Shown one piece after another: positions 33,271 through 43,873 of a stretch of 64,000 nt of DNA (its first letter is position 1; every line of letters begins with the position of its first letter). The DNA lies in assembly GCA_040437565.1 (NCBI GenBank), contig JBDOQK010000019.1:372001-436000 (forward strand), read 5' to 3'. The position numbers and the translations under genes are program-made. The notes below the pieces were generated by a model. It made no database searches, was not told where the DNA came from, and worked only from the letters and a program-made list of their open reading frames with translations. The stretch is from Albugo candida (lineage: Eukaryota; Oomycota; Peronosporomycetes; Albuginales).

Positions 33271-34995
33271 CTAAAAACTCTTGGTTTTCAGCTGCGCAAA
33301 GTGGCTAGGTGTTACGCCCTGTGTCATCATCTGCATCGAGCAATACAAGATCGTTGTCCATTGTACCCACTCCTGCATGTTTTGCGCTTGAAATACTATC
33401 TGACGCTTCTTAAATGGGGTGATCGCAAAACAATGCGTTCGATTTTCGACTTGAATCAGACTCAATTGCGACTTTGATAAGGAAAAAGACGCATATAATG
33501 ACTTTCTCTTCTTTTTTTCCATGCATAAAGCCTCTGAAGATTTGCATCGAAAGTACTGAAACTCGCCATTTCTTATTGAGACAAAACACTCTATCCATTT
33601 CGAACGTTGTTTCATGCAAAAACTGCCAGACATTCTCGGGAGAAGAAGAAAGCGAAGTCGCAACGGGAAGTCTGCATGAGCCATCACCTTGTTCACCTCA
33701 TCGTACCCGTATTCAAGCACTTGGTCGCCATTTATAGCCGACAATTGACTTCCAAAAGGAACAGAATTTCTCCAACTTTTACTCACAATTACCGCTTCCG
33801 TTTTCCGTTCAAATTCAACGTCAAAGGATTCCGCATCGACGTACTCGATCTCTACTTGAAGGAGTGGAATGCTGTCTGCTTGATTCATAATACAAGCCAA
33901 ACCAGGGACCGTGTGAATCGTACGTTTTGATTGTAGAACGAGCTGAGCTTCCTGTAAGGCTTCCAACCAATTGTACATTTCCAAGACACTAGTGGCCTTC
34001 AAGCCGATCTGAAGGTCTGATCCGAATAATACAAAAGAGGTAGAACAAGCTCCTTGTGCTTGTGCCGAGCCAGGACGAACACGAGTTCCCTTCAGGCAGA
34101 CAGTCTTCTTGTCTTCTTGGTCTCGATTATACAATTGAAGAGCTCCGTTCTCAATTCGAGCATACGAGATAGTCCATTGTTCCATGCCGAAATGCGTCAA
34201 TAGATAACCTTCCATACGAATGTACATCGTAGGATCATCATATCGCTTCCATTCATGCGGACGATCATGTTCACCGACGAGATAATTCACCGTCTTACGC
34301 GACGGATTCCAATCTTCCATCCACGTGACGTGATTTGACTGCAACTTCAGTATCCATTGGATCATTTCCTGCTGTGTAGGAGCACTCAATATTATGGCTT
34401 CTCGGCACGTGGAAATGACAAACACATTCTTATTGTCTGTAAAATTGGTTTGTATTGAGACTCCCGGTCGCATTTCAGCTGAGATATCCATACAGCCTCG
34501 ACATTTCTGTTGGTTTATATCGGCATAAAAACGCAATTGATTTTTGGTCAATACGGCAAAGACCCAATTGTCACAATTGAAAGATTGCTCGCATTTTTCC
34601 AGCCATCCGCTCATTACAGTCACAGTATGCGATTCAGCATTTGAATCTATGAGTTTGAAAGCATACTTTTTATTGGCGCCTGCATTTTTTGCTTTTCGGG
34701 GCGTGAGTATGTTCCACAGAGATCGTTTCGTTGCAGAATGTGTGTTTTTTTGTGGGCGAAAGAATCGTTTCGGCGAATTTTGTAGCGTTTTAGCACCTGT
34801 GAGAGATTTGAGTCCTCGCGGTGTGGAAAGCACCGATGAAGGTGTTCTCATATTCCGATCTTCCCATGGATTACACGATCGCGTACTTCCCATCATGCTG
34901 CTCCAAAACGATGGAGAATGGAGCTGAGTCGGCTCATTGACAGCTTGAGAGCACGTTTTGCCGCTTGCTTTTGATGAGAAATACGAGTTTACCAT
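33271..34995 (-). CDS. Multi-PH-domain protein with PDZ-like segment
   Basis: An intronless gene of 574 residues from the ATG at 34995 (MVNSYFSSKASG). A basic, Ser/Thr-rich N terminus of about 125 residues (PKRFFRPQKN, LWNILTPRKAKN) precedes three pleckstrin-homology domains: MSGWLEKCEQSFNCDNWVFA, MEGYLLTHFGMEQWTISYAR and MSGSFCMKQRSKWIECFVS; each ends in the expected helix with a tryptophan (MIQWILKLQ, MYNWLEALQ, WVQWTTIL). Between the second and third lies a PDZ-like stretch (VPFGSQLSAINGDQVLEYGY). PH domains bind phosphoinositides or proteins at membranes. An adaptor role in signalling or trafficking is inferred. The order PH-PH-PDZ-PH is not one I know as a named family. Confidence 0.8.
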   Translation of the reverse strand: MVNSYFSSKASGKTCSQAVNEPTQLHSPSFWSSMMGSTRSCNPWEDRNMRTPSSVLSTPRGLKSLTGAKTLQNSPKRFFRPQKNTHSATKRSLWNILTPRKAKNAGANKKYAFKLIDSNAESHTVTVMSGWLEKCEQSFNCDNWVFAVLTKNQLRFYADINQQKCRGCMDISAEMRPGVSIQTNFTDNKNVFVISTCREAIILSAPTQQEMIQWILKLQSNHVTWMEDWNPSRKTVNYLVGEHDRPHEWKRYDDPTMYIRMEGYLLTHFGMEQWTISYARIENGALQLYNRDQEDKKTVCLKGTRVRPGSAQAQGACSTSFVLFGSDLQIGLKATSVLEMYNWLEALQEAQLVLQSKRTIHTVPGLACIMNQADSIPLLQVEIEYVDAESFDVEFERKTEAVIVSKSWRNSVPFGSQLSAINGDQVLEYGYDEVNKVMAHADFPLRLRFLLLPRMSGSFCMKQRSKWIECFVSIRNGEFQYFRCKSSEALCMEKKKRKSLYASFSLSKSQLSLIQVENRTHCFAITPFKKRQIVFQAQNMQEWVQWTTILYCSMQMMTQGVTPSHFAQLKTKSF

Positions 34996-35297
34996 AACGA
35001 ACAACTTTTAGTGATACTTTGGATCTCCGGTGCGTTAAGTGACTTCATCGCAGAAGAGGCACAAAGTCGAGTCGATTTTGGGAGATCGCTTCGTTTACGA
35101 GTTGTGTGTACCCCATAGATCTCAGCTCCGCTGCTTTATAAGGAGACCTCAGCAAAAAGAACAACGAAAGAAAGATAAAAAGCTGCGTTCGGATCACTCA
35201 AGTCAACAAGTAATGGGACAGAATGAGCAAAGACATTATTTCGAAGCACATTTGAATGAGAATAATTCTACCTTATGTTTCACTCAGCCGATGATTT

Positions 35298-36896
35298 CTA
35301 TCCATAATTTGATGCTGATTTGGCCGGTAATGCACAAGAGACTTGCAAGATACGTCCATTGAACGTCTTGCCATTCAAATGCTCCACAGCTCGATCCATA
35401 TCTTCTGCACTGCGCAACGTCACAAACCCAGAACCTCGCTGAGTGATTCGAACTGTCTCGTAGCCCAAATATTCGAAAAGAAAAGAAAGTTCTTCTCGTG
35501 ACGTTCCATGTGGAAGATTACCGACAAACAACTCGAATGGATGCGGGGTGTGGCGGCTTGTCCTATTTCCGGAAGCTGTGCGATTGGAGTCTCCACGATC
35601 AAGAGATTGTTTTCCGGGTGAGCGACTGGAGGCACTCGACAGCGTATTTGTTTCAGAAGAGAGCAATTCCGTATGACCCCACCATATTCGATGTACAGCT
35701 ATACTCTGCTGATCTTCGTGCGCGTCATGAGACAGAATTGAAATACTCAGATCTTCTCCTTCGACAATTGGCACTTGGTGTCGACATTTGCCTGCGAACA
35801 CTTGATTGACCATTAGCACGTATCCCTCTAAAGTGACGCTAATACGAAGCGAGAATGCTTTCCCAAAAGAAATGAGATCTTTGTCGAGTGGGAATGAGAA
35901 TTCCTTTGTTCTGTCCACATTCCAACTTTGCTGAAAGGGCTCTTCCTCATTCTCGCGATAGCTCAATTGATAGAGTGTCCTTCCGCTCGCGCCCAGTTTT
36001 TCACATTTTTGGTAGAAATTGATACAAAAATCAGTCTCTTTCGAAAGCGTCAGCTCCACAACCAAAGTGTTATTTGCTGCGATTGCGACTTGCGGCAAAT
36101 TCACTTTGATTGATGACGGATCAGATGTATCCCAATTCTGATTCGGAATATAATGCTCATCTGATAAATCTGCTCCCGCTCTCTTATTGCCAATTTCTCC
36201 GGGTTCCAAATAACTCATTTTGAGTGCTGCGGGTGTCGGCCTCTCTGACAAACGACGAGGTCGTTTCGCAGCGGTGGCGCTGGTGTTCACCGCACTCGTG
36301 CTCTTCAGTATGTCTGCCAACGGATTGCATCTTCTTTTTCCATTCCCATTGCTACTATTGACGCTATTTGCTAACTTCTTGACGCTGGAACGCGGTGTTT
36401 TTGATGAGAAACAAGTTTTGCCCGCAGAACTTTGATTTTGTCGATGCGCGAGAAAGTTTTGAACTCTTTCACGGTCAGAAACCGGTGTACCTTTCGATTT
36501 CATGGTTTTGGCCGTTGTCTCTGCTTTTGGAGTTGCGCTTTTCAGGAAAGCACGCTCTTGCGGAATTGTTATCGGCGTTATGTTTGCTTTTGATTTTCTC
36601 ACATTTCCATTTGTATGCGATGACAAGGGGTAATTATTACAGTTTTTAGAATTTATATCCGTTTGTGGCGCGCCACTTTCTTTAAAAGTATACATTTCGA
36701 GAAGCAAAGCTTCCTGCGGTGTGACGTACATTTGAGTGTTAGAGTCTTTACAAATCAGCTCTAACTGATTTTCCAAGTTTTTGTACAGCGATGCATCAAT
36801 GATATATGTCTGTTTTGAACTCTGAGTGTGGGTTTGTACCTCAATTCCGTGCGCGGATTCTGGCGATTTAGGCATCGATTCTGACGGCGCTGTCAT
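35298..36896 (-). CDS. Galectin-like domain fused to C-terminal RRM
   Basis: An intronless gene of 532 residues. The first 240 residues are polar and low-complexity with basic patches (KRRCNPLADILK, AAKRPRRLSERP), resembling nuclear localisation signals. The middle (about residues 265-400) has a galectin-like beta-sandwich pattern: IKVNLPQVAIAANNTLVVEL, FSFPLDKDLISFGKAFSLRI, EGYVLMVNQVF and HQVPIVEGEDLSISI, but not the full sugar-binding H-N-R set. The C terminus is an RRM with RNP2 LFVGNL and RNP1-like GSGFVTLRS. RNA binding is likely. The galectin assignment rests on pattern only. The 302 bp before the PH gene start (34996-35297) hold no other gene. Confidence 0.72.
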   Translation of the reverse strand: MTAPSESMPKSPESAHGIEVQTHTQSSKQTYIIDASLYKNLENQLELICKDSNTQMYVTPQEALLLEMYTFKESGAPQTDINSKNCNNYPLSSHTNGNVRKSKANITPITIPQERAFLKSATPKAETTAKTMKSKGTPVSDRERVQNFLAHRQNQSSAGKTCFSSKTPRSSVKKLANSVNSSNGNGKRRCNPLADILKSTSAVNTSATAAKRPRRLSERPTPAALKMSYLEPGEIGNKRAGADLSDEHYIPNQNWDTSDPSSIKVNLPQVAIAANNTLVVELTLSKETDFCINFYQKCEKLGASGRTLYQLSYRENEEEPFQQSWNVDRTKEFSFPLDKDLISFGKAFSLRISVTLEGYVLMVNQVFAGKCRHQVPIVEGEDLSISILSHDAHEDQQSIAVHRIWWGHTELLSSETNTLSSASSRSPGKQSLDRGDSNRTASGNRTSRHTPHPFELFVGNLPHGTSREELSFLFEYLGYETVRITQRGSGFVTLRSAEDMDRAVEHLNGKTFNGRILQVSCALPAKSASNYG

Positions 36897-36979
36897 TTAA
36901 CGGATACGTAACTGCAATGACAGTTATCATTATGACAACCATTCTGTGGAATCTTCCTTCCATCCTTTCGCGCTTCAAC

Positions 36980-38943
36980 TCACTCCATATAGTCAGTGAT
37001 TCGAGTGCGCTTTTTAGGCTGACGAGATGATTGTTTTTCTATGCATTCATCAATATGACGATTTACGGCGATTAGATTCGAAGTCTTTATAATCTGCGTG
37101 CAAATCGGACACGGAGCATAAGCTTCGTTATACAAACTTTCTTTTGTATCGTTCGATATTGCTGAAACTTCTCTTTGCGCGTCGAATTCCTTAATCGGAT
37201 CCAAATCTCTTTCGATCGTTCCTTTACAGTCTTGTATCGTCAGTTGACGCTTCTGCATTTGATTGGTCTCTTCTTGCTGATCGGCTGGAATCAAGGAAGC
37301 TGCTCGTACGCCAAGGAGACGAAGGCTGATCGGCATTTCGCGTTTGAGAAGATCGAGTGCGACCTGAAGAAGCCTCTTGCACGATTGGATCGATGTGGTA
37401 AGCGTCACAGATCGAGTGCGGACCGAAAAGTCAGCGCATTTGAGCTTCAATGTGATATTTCGCGCGGCCATTTTATCCTATTCAGCAGAGTGACTCAGAA
37501 TAATCAAGTCTACTATTTTACAATACCTCAGCCAAGTCTTGAGCCAAATGCTCGCAGATAGTAGCACAGATTTGCTTTAATTTGTCAAAATCCGAAACAG
37601 CTCTAAATGTGGTTTCACGGCTGTATGACTTCCGCTCCGATTCGCCTTGGTGCTCTTGAATTCCGAGTGAAGTACTCAGAAGCCAAATAGCGGTGCGTTC
37701 TTTGAATACATGAAAGAGTATAGCACGCCGATCAAAGACCTCTTGCATTGTTGTCATATTCAGAGCCGCCAGAATTTTTTCCATGACCTGGATCCTACTA
37801 TCAGTCAAATCAAGATAGATTGCCAAGCACCGACCTTGCCAATTCCTCCGACTTTGCGAACTGGCAACTCGCGTATGAATTTCAAAACGGCTTGTTTGGT
37901 ACCTTCCAGTGCAGATTGTCCATTTGGTTTGTTGATATTAGAGCAAATCTAGTCAAGAACGATCAGCACATTGTCAGAGATTCGCGATACTGCTCAACCT
38001 TGGCCAGCATTGTATTGACAGCGATCCCTGCACTTGCTGTCAGTTGTGTCTCGTCGTATATTCGTTGTCGGATCTCTGAAACTATAGCGGATGCAATCTT
38101 CATAGTCAAAGGCTCTGGGATCTCATTGGAACCTTCATCTATCGAATCAGAGTCCAGTATCCAGCTATCGGGGTCCCAGTCTTTTGCTGAAAATTGGGAG
38201 ACGTATCTTTTCCAATGCTTGCGAATGTAATCCGTCAGATCAAGTGCTGCTTCGTCCAGGCTAAAGGCGGTGAAATTGGGATCATACACCGCAAAAATCT
38301 GTCGAATTTCCTGAGCAATGACGCTATATTTCTCCATTCGAACAGGAGTAAAGACAAGGTCGGGACAAAGCTTTTTACCAATGAATCCTGGCATTGCCGA
38401 CCGCACTCCAAACTTTCTTGCTTCATAGTTTGTGGTCGAAATCATTCCAATACTACCGACAGCAAGTGGAACATGACGTAATTTTGGATTATCTCGCATT
38501 TCAACTGCTGCGTAAAACATATCCATGTCAATTACGACTTTGATTCTGGTTAAATCGCGTCGTAGTTCCAGTTGAAGTGCAACGATCTCATCGATGAGTG
38601 CTTCCAGGAACCGCATTTTTGTATGTGTGAGTTTTGCGACTTGCTCTTGCATTTGCTTGATTCGATGATCAACTTTATCATTGTTTTTGAGCGAGTTTTT
38701 GAAAAAGTCAGAGTCTTTGGACATCTCGTACACTGTCTTTCGCAGGTGTTCAGCATTCACATCGCCCATTCCAGCTTTTGAAGCAGTAAATACAAATAAT
38801 TCATTTCCCAGTTTCTGTTCTTTTGCATTTGTATCTTGTGTTTCAAATGCCGAGATGGTGTGGCCTGATTCGTTAATTTCGTCATGCGTTTCGTTCAAAG
38901 TAAATGCGCTACTTGTCGAACATTCGTCTTCATTTTCAGACAT
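36980..38943 (-). CDS. POLK: DNA polymerase kappa (Y family) with UBZ zinc finger
   Basis: A translesion DNA polymerase. The start at 38943 (MSENEDECSTSSAF) is followed by the kappa-specific N-clasp region, the first catalytic carboxylate in VVIDMDMFYAAVEMRDNP, the steric-gate region, the palm motif AFSLDEAALDLT and the fingers TTNYEARKFGVRSAMPGFIG. Introns join LAK to ICSNINKPNGQ, GGIGK to VMEKILAALNM and LAQDLAE to DKMAARNITLKLK (little-finger domain). The C terminus has one ubiquitin-binding UBZ4-type finger, CPICTQIIKTSNLIAVNRH with the final Cys in IDEC; human POLK has two. The tail KKRTRITDYME is basic. The gene starts 19 bp from gap 38963-39062, so a promoter cannot be judged. Confidence 0.93.
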
Positions 38944-38962
38944 TTTTGCGTGCTTCGTGTCC

Positions 38963-39062
38963 NNNNNNNNNNNNNNNNNNNNNNNNNNNNNNNNNNNNNN
39001 NNNNNNNNNNNNNNNNNNNNNNNNNNNNNNNNNNNNNNNNNNNNNNNNNNNNNNNNNNNNNN
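38963..39062. other. Assembly gap of 100 N without flanking repeat
   Basis: Exactly 100 N just upstream of POLK. The two sides are unrelated, so the promoter region is incomplete. Confidence 0.95.
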
Positions 39063-40944
39063 TGAGCAGCTTGATACCAACAATTACAATATACTACAAT
39101 ACCGGTAAACAAAGAGCAAATAGCAATGCACGCGTAATTATCCTCTCATTAGTCGCGCGTCAATACAGACTGAATCGTCAGGCTAGGTAAAGTAAGAGCT
39201 TATTCTACAGGTGTAGCACAGTATTCAGAATGATTGCTTGTTCATTTCTTCTCTAGCGTCAACATTCATCTGCGAGGATTTCCTTAGCCTGCTTTGTAAG
39301 CAGACACGACTTTCGTTCGACTCGAGAGCTGTCATCCGCATGATAATTACACAATCATTGAGACGAGGAACAATAGGAAATATAAATATATATTGATTCT
39401 GTTCTTACGATATATGAATTATTCTTCAACGCAAACTTCTTTGTCGTTTTCTAACAGATCCGCGAGACTGCGCAAGACGTTCACGGTAGAAGCCACAGCT
39501 CCCTCCACTCCTGGTTCTCTCTACTTAATCGGTGGCATTATTCCAAACCAATTGGAATGGAAATTTCGATGTCAAGTCTTGATATAATTGACTTCCAGTC
39601 GTTGTCGCACCTGTGGTACCCCATCAATTATATCACTTACCAAATGAGGCGACGTTGTGTCCAAAATCTCACATCCTCTCGGGAGTTTCCTCTCATTGCT
39701 TCAAGGCAGTTTTGTCTCAAGTTGTACTCAAGGCTTTTCTATAGTTGAATCTATCCTTTAACTTCGAAACAGCCATAAAGGTTTCAATCCGATTGTTTTT
39801 TTTTCGTAACGTCCAGGCCCATGATGATGCGCAATGAAAGGCCCATGAATCAATGTCGAACCAAGACGATCTAAAGCAGCAAAATCAATTCGACTAGATT
39901 GGAAATTTGCATGATGAATTGCATCAAATGACCATCAGCGAGAAGCGCCACTCGTGAAATAGTCATTTGAAACCACACCACCGTCGGAACTTTCGCAAAG
40001 ACAGGGTCAAAACGCTGTGGAAGCGGGACCAGACATTCAATTCCGAGCCAAAACGAGCGTGGTCATCAGGGTTAATTAGAAACATACCGCAAAGCCCTGC
40101 TGTAGTTTAAGTATTTCGGCACAGAATCATGGAATTTTGGAATACCGTGAACATCGATTCGATGCTCTGATTCGAGATTCGTACGGGGAACACATTTTTC
40201 TTTCAGGCGATACTTCGACCCCCCCCACGAGTCTTTGGTATTGCAGCTAAGCTCATGGGGTCTATAGCACCCAATAAATCGCCTGTATAGACAAAGCACA
40301 CGTCACAAAGAGCTACCAGCTGCAGATGATAAAAGAGGTATCTTTGAGGTTGCTGAAGGACCAATTTATATCACGAATACAGAAACAATGCCGAGATTGT
40401 CCGTCGAAGTACGAAATGATACCGGAAGAGAACTCCTCTGTAATCGAACAGCGGTGAGATTCGAAAGCGAGAGAAAAAAGTTGAGCTGATTCAGTAAACA
40501 CTTTGGAAGCAGTGCGTTCAATACAAAGACGGTTGCATCGGGCTGCTGATGCAACTATAAAATGAAGGTGTTTTGCATGCCAAGTAGAGAACGAGACAAA
40601 GGCGCATCCTGACATGAAAGTGCTGAAGGTAGAACGTCTTTTATTCTTTGCTGACTGAGATGTGATGTCTTTTCAGTGTGCACATCAGCGCATCCTCTGA
40701 GAAGATTTCCATAATAAATACTGCGATCTATCTGTTCACACTTATTATGCACATACTCTCTATGTATCGTCACAGAGAATGAACCGAAACTCGAAATCAG
40801 TCCTCAGCCACAATCATGTCGATCTATGACGATTTCAAAGCCGTAACAAAAAAGTCGCGGACCATCGACCTTGTTGTATCAAAAATTCGCCTCACGAGAC
40901 CTCTCGGGGCAGAAAACTTTAATTAGCTCACCTTTCCAGATCCG
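39063..40944 (-). pseudogene. Region without an intact gene; protein-like minus-strand pieces
   Basis: No frame is long. The minus strand nevertheless has several protein-like pieces: a possible C terminus near 39510-39420 (TVNVLRSLADLLENDKEVC), a piece near 39630-39545 (QLYQDLTSKFPFQLVWNNAT), one near 39910-39790 (RLGSTLIHGPFIAHHHGPGR), and 40299-40072 (RFIGCYRPHELSCNTKDSWG). Possible GTAAGT...CACAG intron borders sit between some of them. It may be a decayed host gene or a gene with introns I could not resolve. A C8 tract lies near 40211-40218. I recognise no family. Confidence 0.35.
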
Positions 40945-43330
40945 ATGCTCCTGGTCCATTTCCTACTCTTATCCAGCATCCATGCGAGTTTCCACACTCT
41001 AGTGCCCATAATCACGAGATCCCCACCTTTTCGACAGGAAATACGCGTTCAAATTCTCGATACGGAAGAGCCTGTGGATGTGTTGGAGAAACTTCGTGAT
41101 CGATACAACCAAACAAAGCTATGGAGGAAGCAATTAACGTCTCAGGTCTGTAAACAAGTCACTTGTCATCGACTTTGGCCTATCGTTTATTCACTTCAAG
41201 TCTCTGGAAGCGATAAAGTCTTTGGCAAATTGGAGCTATTGGAAGACGATTCNNNNNNNNNNNNNNNNNNNNNNNNNNNNNNNNNNNNNNNNNNNNNNNN
41301 NNNNNNNNNNNNNNNNNNNNNNNNNNNNNNNNNNNNNNNNNNNNNNNNNNNNGAAATTTATGGGCAAAATGGACTCATTGGGCGGCTTGAGATCACAGAT
41401 ACCATGGAACCCATTGACAGCATCTATCGTTTCATCGTGGATCATTCTCTGGAGCTTGAGGCTATGACACAGCTTATAGAGCGTATTTGTGCTCGGGCCC
41501 ACTGCTTTCGCAAATTCCCACTCGTTTACGATCAAAATATCTCACTCGGCCCGCTTCTCAAACGTCTCCAGATCCCATTTGATGCCTTCCCTGTTGATGC
41601 AGTAGCACTTTTTGCATTTGAACATCGCCTTTCTTCGGAGCAACAAGCAGAACTTTTGCAGGCTGTTTGCAGAGATCGCTATGTGCGATGTGAGCGGGAG
41701 GTAGCCATGCAGACAGAGATTGAGTTGGAAGACGGTGTGGGTCTTGGAAGCCTACAAATTCGAATGCATGAGGAGCTGGCTGATGCCGTTTATCGATTCG
41801 GTACAGCGCACAATCTAACTCAATCAATACGNNNNNNNNNNNNNNNNNNNNNNNNNNNNNNNNNNNNNNNNNNNNNNNNNNNNNNNNNNNNNNNNNNNNN
41901 NNNNNNNNNNNNNNNNNNNNNNNNNNNNNNNGCATGAGGAGCTGGCTGATGCCGTTTATCGATTCGGTACAGCGCACAATCTAACTCAATCAATACGCAA
42001 TTCTTTATTTCAGACATTATGCGGCCAAAAGCACATTTTGTGCACCCGAAGAGTAGCCTTACTTCACTCCATTCCAGTGCATTACGTCGAGGACGAGCTG
42101 GGAATTGTGAAGCTGTATGAGGATCAGGAGCTTGCCGATGCTGTATTTGAGTTTGCTGCAGCTTACCAGCTATCTGCATCGATTCGTGACGATATTTTGG
42201 ACCGCCTGTGCTCGACGTTGCCCATTGTTTGCTCGCGGTATGCTCCGATCGCCATTTCCATTCCAATCGCTGCCGATAATGAAACACAGCTTGGAATCCT
42301 CGACATCTGGCAAGACGAAGAAGCAGCCGATGCAATCGCTCGTTTTGGAAATCGACTTGGACTCTCATCATCCGTCAAACTGCAGCTTGTGTACAGTGTT
42401 TGCGACGCAGTGAATGTACTATGCACACGTTCCATTGGAATTCTGTATCAAACGCATTTTTCATTCCCAAATGGATCGAAAGAGCTTGTGAGCTTTTACG
42501 ACGGGCAGGAGCCTGCGGACATTGTGTACGAGTACGCACTTGTTCGAAATCTGACATTCGAACAACGACAAGAGCTCCTTTTTCAATCGTGTAATGAGCC
42601 TCGCCATCGCCTTAATTGCACTCGAGCGGAAGCGATGCTTTTCCAGCTTCCAGTTTGGGAATCTTCCGATACGAAACTCGCTGATTTTGAGCTTCTGGAA
42701 GGACAAGAGCCCATCGATGTGGTGTATGCATTCCTCGAAAAGCACGATTTATTCCAGACCGCTCCACTCAACACTTCTCTTTTTGAAATTGTTTGTAATT
42801 CCTCGCGTGCCACCTGTGAGCGACAAATCCCTTTTCGTTTACTATTTACAATGCAAGCCACTTACCGTGGAGTTCCCCATACGATATCTTATGTTCAGCC
42901 CAGCTCCGAATGGCACTGCGAAAACCATCATGGCGGGCAGCATTGCGTGCATCATACTGAGCTCTTGGCCACGCAGTATTGCTCTCGCCATATGACACAA
43001 TGGACAGAATGTGCTCCTCGTGTGTTGGCAGCGTTGAAAATTCATCTTGAGATGTATGAGGCTCAAATATGGCAAAGTAAGAATTTGTACGCGAAATTGG
43101 GACTCGTGAGGTCTGCATCCAAGGATGAAATCGATGCCGCGTATAATACACTCGTGATGCGGTATAATAACGCGACAGAGCCTCAAAAATACGTCAAGCT
43201 CAGAGAGGCGTATACTGTGCTTAGTAACCCGGAAGAGAAGTATTATTACGATCTTCCTTGTGTCAAATTGTTTGGGTGTCTTTGTGGTAAGAAGAAAAAA
43301 GATGGATCGATTCTATTTGTGCCGGATTGA
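40945..43330 (+). CDS. Secreted repeat protein with about nine Cys-pair repeats and degenerate C-terminal J domain
   Basis: An intronless gene starting with a signal peptide (MLLVHFLLLSSIHASFH). The body is at least nine repeats of about 60-70 residues, each with a pattern like L-x-EGQEPxDxVYxF, a helix, and a cysteine pair 5-8 residues apart (ELADAVYRFGTAHNLTQSI; EEAADAIARFGNRLGL; GQEPADIVYEYALVRNL; GQEPIDVVYAFLEKHDL). A Cys/His-rich spacer follows (WHCENHHGGQHCVHH), then a J-domain-like end (LYAKLGLVRSASKDEIDAAY, YVKLREAYTVLSNPEEKYYY), but the HPD tripeptide needed to stimulate Hsp70 is absent; the site reads RYNNAT. The protein probably acts in the ER or outside the cell. No ER retrieval signal is seen. 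Gap 41253-41352 removes part of repeat 2; gap 41832-41931 is an overlap artefact. Confidence 0.75.
41253..41352. other. Assembly gap of 100 N inside coding sequence, no flanking repeat
   Basis: Exactly 100 N within the second repeat of the secreted repeat/J protein. The flanks differ. Given the internal repeats, one or more whole repeat units may be missing here. Confidence 0.95.
41766..41997 (+). repeat. Contig-end overlap around N gap 41832-41931
   Basis: Bases 41766-41831 (66 bp) recur at 41932-41997 immediately after 100 N. The repeated bases encode the same part of one protein repeat and the reading frame continues through the second copy, so this is an assembly overlap. Confidence 0.9.
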
Positions 43331-43480
43331 GGGGGACGCGTATATCGAGTAGTGCACAGGAGATACGACCAAAGGTAGACACCATGCGAATTGACCACCA
43401 AAGCATTTTTATTTGAGGCTTAACGTCGGCCCTGCGCCGCTAGAGTCCAGTCTTTGCAGCAAAATATACCCAAACTATGT

Positions 43481-43873
43481 CTAAATATCCTTGCGTTGTA
43501 ATCCTAGATGCGAAGAGAAGTTGGTATACAAATAGAGAATGATGGTTATGGTAGGTCTGACCTGGTGGAAGTGATTGAGTCAATTTGTCCGCTTTTTCCG
43601 TATCGGTGACGCACAGAGTGTACAGATACTGAGATGAGAGTTGGTTAGATATAGTACTGTAGAGTGAAGACAAACATGTACCTTGGAACAGCGGATTTTG
43701 AATTTGACGACTTTGTCCGTCTTTTTGATTTTCACGGATCGTGCATCTTTTCGACGTGCTTTTTGCAAGAAATCACGGATATCGGTGATCTCTTTTGGCT
43801 ACGATACACAGCATGAATGTATGGGTGAGTGAAGTGATTTGTAGAGCGAGGACAGACATCGATTGCGCACCAT
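43481..43873 (-). CDS. RPL38: 60S ribosomal protein L38 (eL38)
   Basis: A small protein of the large ribosomal subunit. Four exons: 43873-43871 (only the ATG), 43798-43682, 43628-43562 and 43503-43481. Together they make 210 nt, 69 residues plus stop, the normal eL38 length. The product reads M then [58 protein letters not shown] and LPPGLQRKDI. The first exon is just the start codon, followed by a 72-nt intron with donor GTGCGC. All junctions are GT-AG. It lies convergent to the repeat/J gene, with 150 bp between the stops. Confidence 0.95.
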
